A stretch of DNA of 45,228 bases from Phoronis australis. Its lineage: Eukaryota; Phoronida; Phoronidae. The DNA is taken from the NCBI GenBank assembly GCA_002633005.1, contig NMRA01000942.1, forward strand, positions 3,487 through 48,714, given 5' to 3'. The stretch's first letter is position 1. Every line of letters starts with the position of its first letter. Both the position numbers and the translations under genes were made by a program. Positions 40,850-45,228 of this stretch are shown in pieces. The notes below the pieces were generated by a model. That model was given only the letters and a program-made list of their open reading frames with translations, had not been told where the DNA came from and did not search any database.

Positions 40850-41290
40850 GCCTCCTGTCGGCGTGAATTAGGTCTATACGGTTTTAGCTCGTTGAGAGGT
40901 GTCGCGTTAACTAAACCTGTTAGGAAGGTGAGAAGCGACGCACCGACGTCAGTGGTTCTTCTGCAGAGTGAGTGCTGCTACAGTGTGGTGTATCGTTCCC
41001 GATTGTGCAAACTATTTTTGATTTCCTCGAGAGCGAATAATGCATCGGAAGTGGCTCGCGGTAGTGCAGGATGAAAAGTACAAGTATGAGGTCGTGAAGC
41101 TTCTCCGTGTCTTTCAGTGACCGCATTTCACCGACAGTGATTTCACTGACGATCGAAAGCCGGCTTACCAAACAGCTCACCCAGGCGGAAAAAAGAGACA
41201 GGCTGATGTCATATGTTGTGCCTAGTGAGTTTGCGTTTGACAGGCAGGAGACAAAGAAACCCGGATCGGTTGTTGATTAGTTTCTGATTA
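40850..41290 (+). mobile_element. THAP-family transposon, internal fragment (copy C)
   Basis: This fragment matches copies A and B from the GAGAGGTGTCGCGTTAAC block through the THAP region, without a recognisable left end. It keeps WLAVVQ and, in a shifted frame, RHFTDSDF, the typical THAP ending with the zinc-binding His. The same reading continues to QLTQAEKRDRL and on to a stop near 41279. It may descend from an older, more complete member. It is out of frame between these pieces and so not functional. Confidence 0.6.
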
Positions 41291-41336
41291 TGGAGAACTG
41301 TAGTAGGCCATGGCGTGAGAACATATAACGTTTTAA

Positions 41337-41452
41337 AGGAGAATGCCACCCGATTTAATTAGTCTTTTTACCGTCTTAATTGGTCTATATCCACATCGCC
41401 TCTGATATGGTCGACCTCACCTTGCCGAGAGGTGTCGCGTTGACCTATGAGT
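41337..41452 (+). mobile_element. THAP-family transposon, left-end fragment (copy D)
   Basis: AGGAGAATGCCACCCGATTT and the next 95 bp match the left ends of copies A and B, with TTAA at 41333-41336. Similarity stops near 41452. It lies 50 bp after copy C, so C and D may be two insertions or a rearranged single one. Confidence 0.7.
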
Positions 41453-42692
41453 CCAGGGTGCATATTCAGAAAATTGATTTAGAGATCAAAAGCCAAATCA
41501 AAATAAAAATCTGGGCTTATATTTCTAAGTCATCAATTTAATATAGCCGACGTGCTACTGGAAAATTCCTGGGACATAATGGGGTATAGTTTCAGTTTTC
41601 AAGCACACAATTTTCCCAAGTAAACGCATTGGACGTATCTGCAGAAAATTTGCCTGGTGTACTCTTACTAGATGTGTTCAAAGACGGGAATTTTATGTTG
41701 AAAACAACTCGCATTCAACTGGGTTCTGGGCCCTAGATCTCAAATACGTTTTCATGAGCTATATTTTTGAAAAACATCTTTCCAAAGATGAGGCCAAAGA
41801 TACACAAATTGATAGAAACAACTTTAAGCTACGAAGCTCCCATTCTAAAATGAACTTAATTACGTCCAGTGGAGTCCCATTCTTGGCATTCTCTTCTTGA
41901 ATTCTAGCCATGTTCAAGTGTCTTCTCAATCTCGGTACTTCGAATGCCAGTTCGGAAGAACAAATTTCGTCATAGAAATCAGCAATTTTTTATCACACTT
42001 GCCTTAGTTCAATCTTCGGCGGTGTTGACCAAATAAGTGGCTAAGATGGTTTCGAACAAATCAACGATTTGCAGCTTTGCTTTCGAATTCAACTGAATTG
42101 CAAATCTGTCCAAGCATTCTAACATTCCCCTTTATTTTGGTCCGTCAACGACAGATCGACATCTGGAAGACTGCACTCTGGTTTTCATGGTTGCCTGTTC
42201 AACGTCATTTTGAACAACATTGTTGGGGAATATTATCAAGGGGTCGATTTTTAACGACTTTGTCAAGTGTTAAGCTTTTGATTTAAATGTACTCTTGGGT
42301 ACCATTGACTTAGCGAAGTACCTCGCCCCAAGAGGTGGATTCCCTGATAGCTATGAGAATACATTAGAAGAACCTTTTGTCATCAGGATCACACAGGATT
42401 TCTAGGGCATCGAGAATCTCAGCATACAGTAATTGTCCATCGCCAGTATGACCAAAGAAAGGAGCGCTCCACCTTGTATTTACAAGTCTTTTTTAACAGT
42501 GGCTGACATACATGTAGTGGTGAAATTGCACCTGTCAGTTTTTACGTATGTAAGATTTTCAGCATTTGGTCTACTTGGGATTCTTCTGTACTGTCAAACA
42601 TCATTCCTTAGTATTTGGCAGTGTTAATTTCGTTCAGCATTTTTCCTTACGTGATTCGCCATAAATTTATTTTGTATCTGAGGAAATGTATG
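41453..42692. other. No supported gene
   Basis: AT-rich sequence with only short frames (42077-42286, 42433-42627). Confidence 0.45.
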
Positions 42693-42833
42693 ACGCATCT
42701 CCCCTTAAACTGCTCCAACCTCACCAAATACCGAGTTGCAAGAATCTTCTACCCATGCAGGGCATTTTCCCACATCTTCGCGCGCCTCTGATAAGAAAAC
42801 GGAATATGAACAGCAAATGGCAGGTCTATTTTG
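42693..42833 (-). pseudogene. Decayed ShKT exon of a CAP-EGF-ShKT paralog
   Basis: After an acceptor-like TTTTCTTATCAG the minus strand reads AREDVGKCPAWVEDSCNSVF and then GEVGAV and a stop. Compared with the intact exon at 13461-13353, the second Cys, the Trp and the third Cys are kept, the first Cys is Arg, and a TAA precedes the last cysteines. The surrounding 600 bp (to about 43320) also resemble 13.3-13.8 kb, including intron sequence. This is a duplicated and disabled gene piece. Confidence 0.5.
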
Positions 42834-43574
42834 CAGTAATGGGGAGGTGCAACCAAGACGAAAGAAAAGCGTGGCTATTCAAGACGGCACAGCTACTATG
42901 GGGCAGCGGACATGAGTTAAGTAGTTATCTTCGACAGAGAAGAAACCCAAAAAGCTTGAAAGCATTACGTTAGCTGCGACAACGTCGTCGGAGTTGAATG
43001 TTAAGCAGCAGCTGCGTGTATTGATTAAGGACTACTTGTGTTCAATGTTATCAAGAAGAACAAATAGTGAATGCTAAAAGAAACGACAGCACTACAAACG
43101 TAACATCGCCAACTTTAAAATAGACAACGTCAAGTGTCCAGCAGAATTATGTGCAACAAGTTAACTTTATGAAGACCACGTTGCTGTCTTACAATACAAT
43201 TACACTGATTCCCAGAAGTAAAACTTCTTAAATGGTTTGCGAGTCCAGTGACCATAAACATTTAAGGTGACAGTGGTCATGGGAATTATATTGTAAGTAA
43301 TCCATTCATTCAACTTTATGTGGAGTGTTGTGGCGCTGCACAGATAATTAATCCAGTCATTTCCCTAAAATTGGTGATAATTGACCCATCTGAAATTGTC
43401 TCACAAGTGAATGAAAAATCAACCAGTAAGGGCGAAGGTGTTTGGTCGAATATGCGCGCACCCAGCGTAAAAAATAGGGGCTCGAATTTTTCTAATGTGG
43501 GCCTTTTACTAAAAAAACGGGATACGTTCAGAGCTAAGAATTGTGCATTCGTCGAACTGTGGCAGTTCCTGCCT

Positions 43575-44128
43575 TTTTGGCAAATACAAACGAAAATTCA
43601 CTGTACTGTGGCATCTGAAAGGTTACGCCTTTCTGTTTTTATTTCTTGAATTTGGCGACACTAAAAATGAAATTCGTTTATGTACCGTCTTTCTGCAAAT
43701 GTGTAGGTTGAACACAAGCTGTACATTTTTCCTTTCGTGTGTAAAGCTTTGTGCAATAGTCTTTAAAACGGCGTGGGACGCGATAAACAAAATTGCAATG
43801 TCGAAAGTGGTTCTCTGCCACTGAAACAGAATTTAACTCGCCCACCAGGTATTTTTAGAGTTTTTTCATAACGATTTTTAATTTTTGTTGATATCAGAGC
43901 ATTTTATTTTAGTTTCAAGTTCAGAAAATGATCTGTCAAGTGCTCACCACTTCGTCAATTTTTCTCCCACAAGCCAAAGCATGGTTCCTGATTTGGTATG
44001 GCAAGACACACATGTAGCACATTTCTCTTGTTTAGAAAATGTGACCTTTGACATCAAGCGACTTTGAGCAAATGTCTGTGAGTGCATGTGTGCATTTATC
44101 GTAACTGGGATGGAAATTAGAAACTAAG
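43575..44128. repeat. Diverged copy of the 7.28-7.83 kb segment
   Basis: About 550 bp match 7284-7828 (and its allele 8160-8703) with many substitutions and small indels, for example the shared AAATGTGTAGGTTGAACA and GTGGTTCTCTGCCACTGAAA. On the minus strand an acceptor CCTTTCAG and the frame CHSTVNFRLYLP correspond to the proposed terminal exon. In order along the chromosome it precedes, on the minus strand, the decayed ShKT exon, the reverse of the main locus. Confidence 0.7.
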
Positions 44129-44452
44129 TGGTAACGACAGAGTTTTGCCTTCGCGTGTATTTCAAAAATCCTGATGTGATTTTTTATCGAAAATTCCTTA
44201 AAGGCCTATGGTCCGAGTTATAGAAGAAAAAACCTCTTAACGCCGTTTAAGCCGGTTTTTTGATGTGACATGGAGTTCAAAAAGTTCTTAACTTTCAACT
44301 TGTGCAAAAAGTTTGAAAAAAATCGTTGTAAATACTACAAACGAATGAAATGTTTACAAAGAATTTAGTATCCCGACCGCTAAACAGATTATAAACATTA
44401 CAACAACGCATGCGCAGCCACAGATCTAGAGGTCAACAGAATTTATACAAAT

Positions 44453-44584
44453 GGCGGGTAGAGGTAGGTCTATGAAGTATACGTCCGAAGGCGAAACGCA
44501 GTCGTCCTGCTCTACGAGATTCAGAAAAAGACGTGTTAGCCAGTACAAAAACGGCATTACCAACAAACCTTGTACCCTGTAATC
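44453..44584 (+). CDS. Possible first exon or short protein, 43 codons
   Basis: The ATG in ACAAATGGCGGG opens a basic frame MAGRGRSMKYTSEGETQSSC and runs to a TAA at 44582-44584. Upstream, GCATGCGCA at 44409 resembles an NRF1 site. ATGGCGG resembles a YY1 site that often overlaps start codons of housekeeping genes. A good donor (GATAG|GTGAGA) follows the stop at 44600, so the frame may be a leader of a gene that continues beyond the window. No family recognised. Confidence 0.25.
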
Positions 44585-45228
44585 GACTCGTTCGATAGGT
44601 GAGAAACAATGAGGACAAGACTGAATGTTCGAACTCGTGAAGGTTTTACATTACAACAAATGAACAATACCAGGCAGGCTTGGATGGACAAGTATAAGTC
44701 AGTAAGTGTGCTGTTTGTGGAATGTTCAATGACTCGTATACACGTTTAGAGCATTCACTGATGGGTGACTGATCTCAGTCAGCATACATCGGACCCGAAT
44801 CATTTTGAAGAGCCTCAATTCGATTAGCCTTGGTACAAAGCTGTATAATATACAGTCATCATACAGCTAGCTGGCTGGCTACAATTCGATCAGCTGTTCA
44901 GTTTTTGTTCTAATACTACTAGTACTAGTAGTAGTACTGATTCACGCTGACCCGGACTAGTTACACCATGTTAGTGTTTTAACATGTAGTTAAAACTGGT
45001 AAGGCCCTTTCATTCTAACGTCGACATGGCGATGTTTTGGGGAGTTGCAGTCAGTATGGATGGTTAACTACGGTCCTGAATCGAAGTTAACTGTGCCAGT
45101 TGACTTCACAGTAGACAAGCGGAGCGTCGATGCTGTGGTGTACGGTAGTATGAATGATTAACTTCGGTTACATCGAAGAAGTTATTGTCAGGGGCCACTG
45201 CTATCATCGACAATTACAGGGTAATGTC
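44585..45228. other. No supported gene to window end
   Basis: Contains the donor-like site at 44600, a 20-bp palindrome at 44914 and no recognisable coding sequence. Confidence 0.4.
44914..44933. repeat. 20-bp perfect palindrome
   Basis: TACTACTAGTACTAGTAGTA equals its own reverse complement. Built from TAC/TAG triplets, so it may be a simple-sequence product. Confidence 0.9.

Noticed and set aside
1-45228. CRISPR array, rRNA, canonical tRNA gene or prokaryotic operon
   Set aside because: No regular repeat-spacer series, no rRNA-like stretch and no full tRNA cloverleaf was seen; only tRNA-derived SINE heads are present, and gene structure is eukaryotic.

Overview
The window looks like nuclear DNA of an animal, most likely a marine invertebrate. 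It is AT-rich, shows no bacterial gene packing, and holds short exons bounded by GT/AG sites inside long introns, tRNA-derived SINEs, degraded LINE pieces, TTAA-flanked transposons with a THAP domain, and palindromes and minisatellites. I cannot place the species; a hemichordate or lancelet-like animal is only a guess. Most open frames are chance or repeat frames, and real coding sequence is sparse.

The main gene is on the minus strand. Seven exons can be read by eye with fully matching intron phases: 31856-31644, 24132-24056, 22812-22617, 21483-21326, 20770-20694, 17390-17277 and 15762-15654. They encode a secreted protein with a signal peptide, a CAP (SCP/CRISP-like) domain, an EGF-like domain and a ShKT domain. 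A TATA box and a CCAAT box lie upstream. A possible last exon lies at 8196-8025. A decayed ShKT exon and a duplicated segment near 42.7-44.1 kb suggest a broken relative of the same family.

A second, unidentified gene on the plus strand is suggested by three phase-compatible exons at 4732-4810, 6001-6136 and 6530-6736, the last ending in a stop codon.

Three single N bases (2442, 7929, 15560) each sit exactly between two near-identical direct copies (about 460, 875 and 2,280 bp). This is best read as overlapping, unmerged haplotype contigs joined by one N. The EGF and ShKT exons therefore appear twice, as alleles.

Mobile DNA fills the rest. (1) A THAP-encoding, TTAA-flanked family has two nearly complete copies (2717-4379, 28210-29917) and three fragments (39338, 40850, 41337). 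(2) A transposase relic (18185-17675) lies in a CAP-gene intron with terminal sequence at 17422-17668; the same terminal sequence forms a MITE at 37590-38042. (3) LINE endonuclease and reverse-transcriptase C-terminal pieces occur at 26.1, 32.2 and 34.3 kb. (4) At least two tRNA-derived SINE types are present. (5) A 55-bp minisatellite has five units at 25.3 kb.
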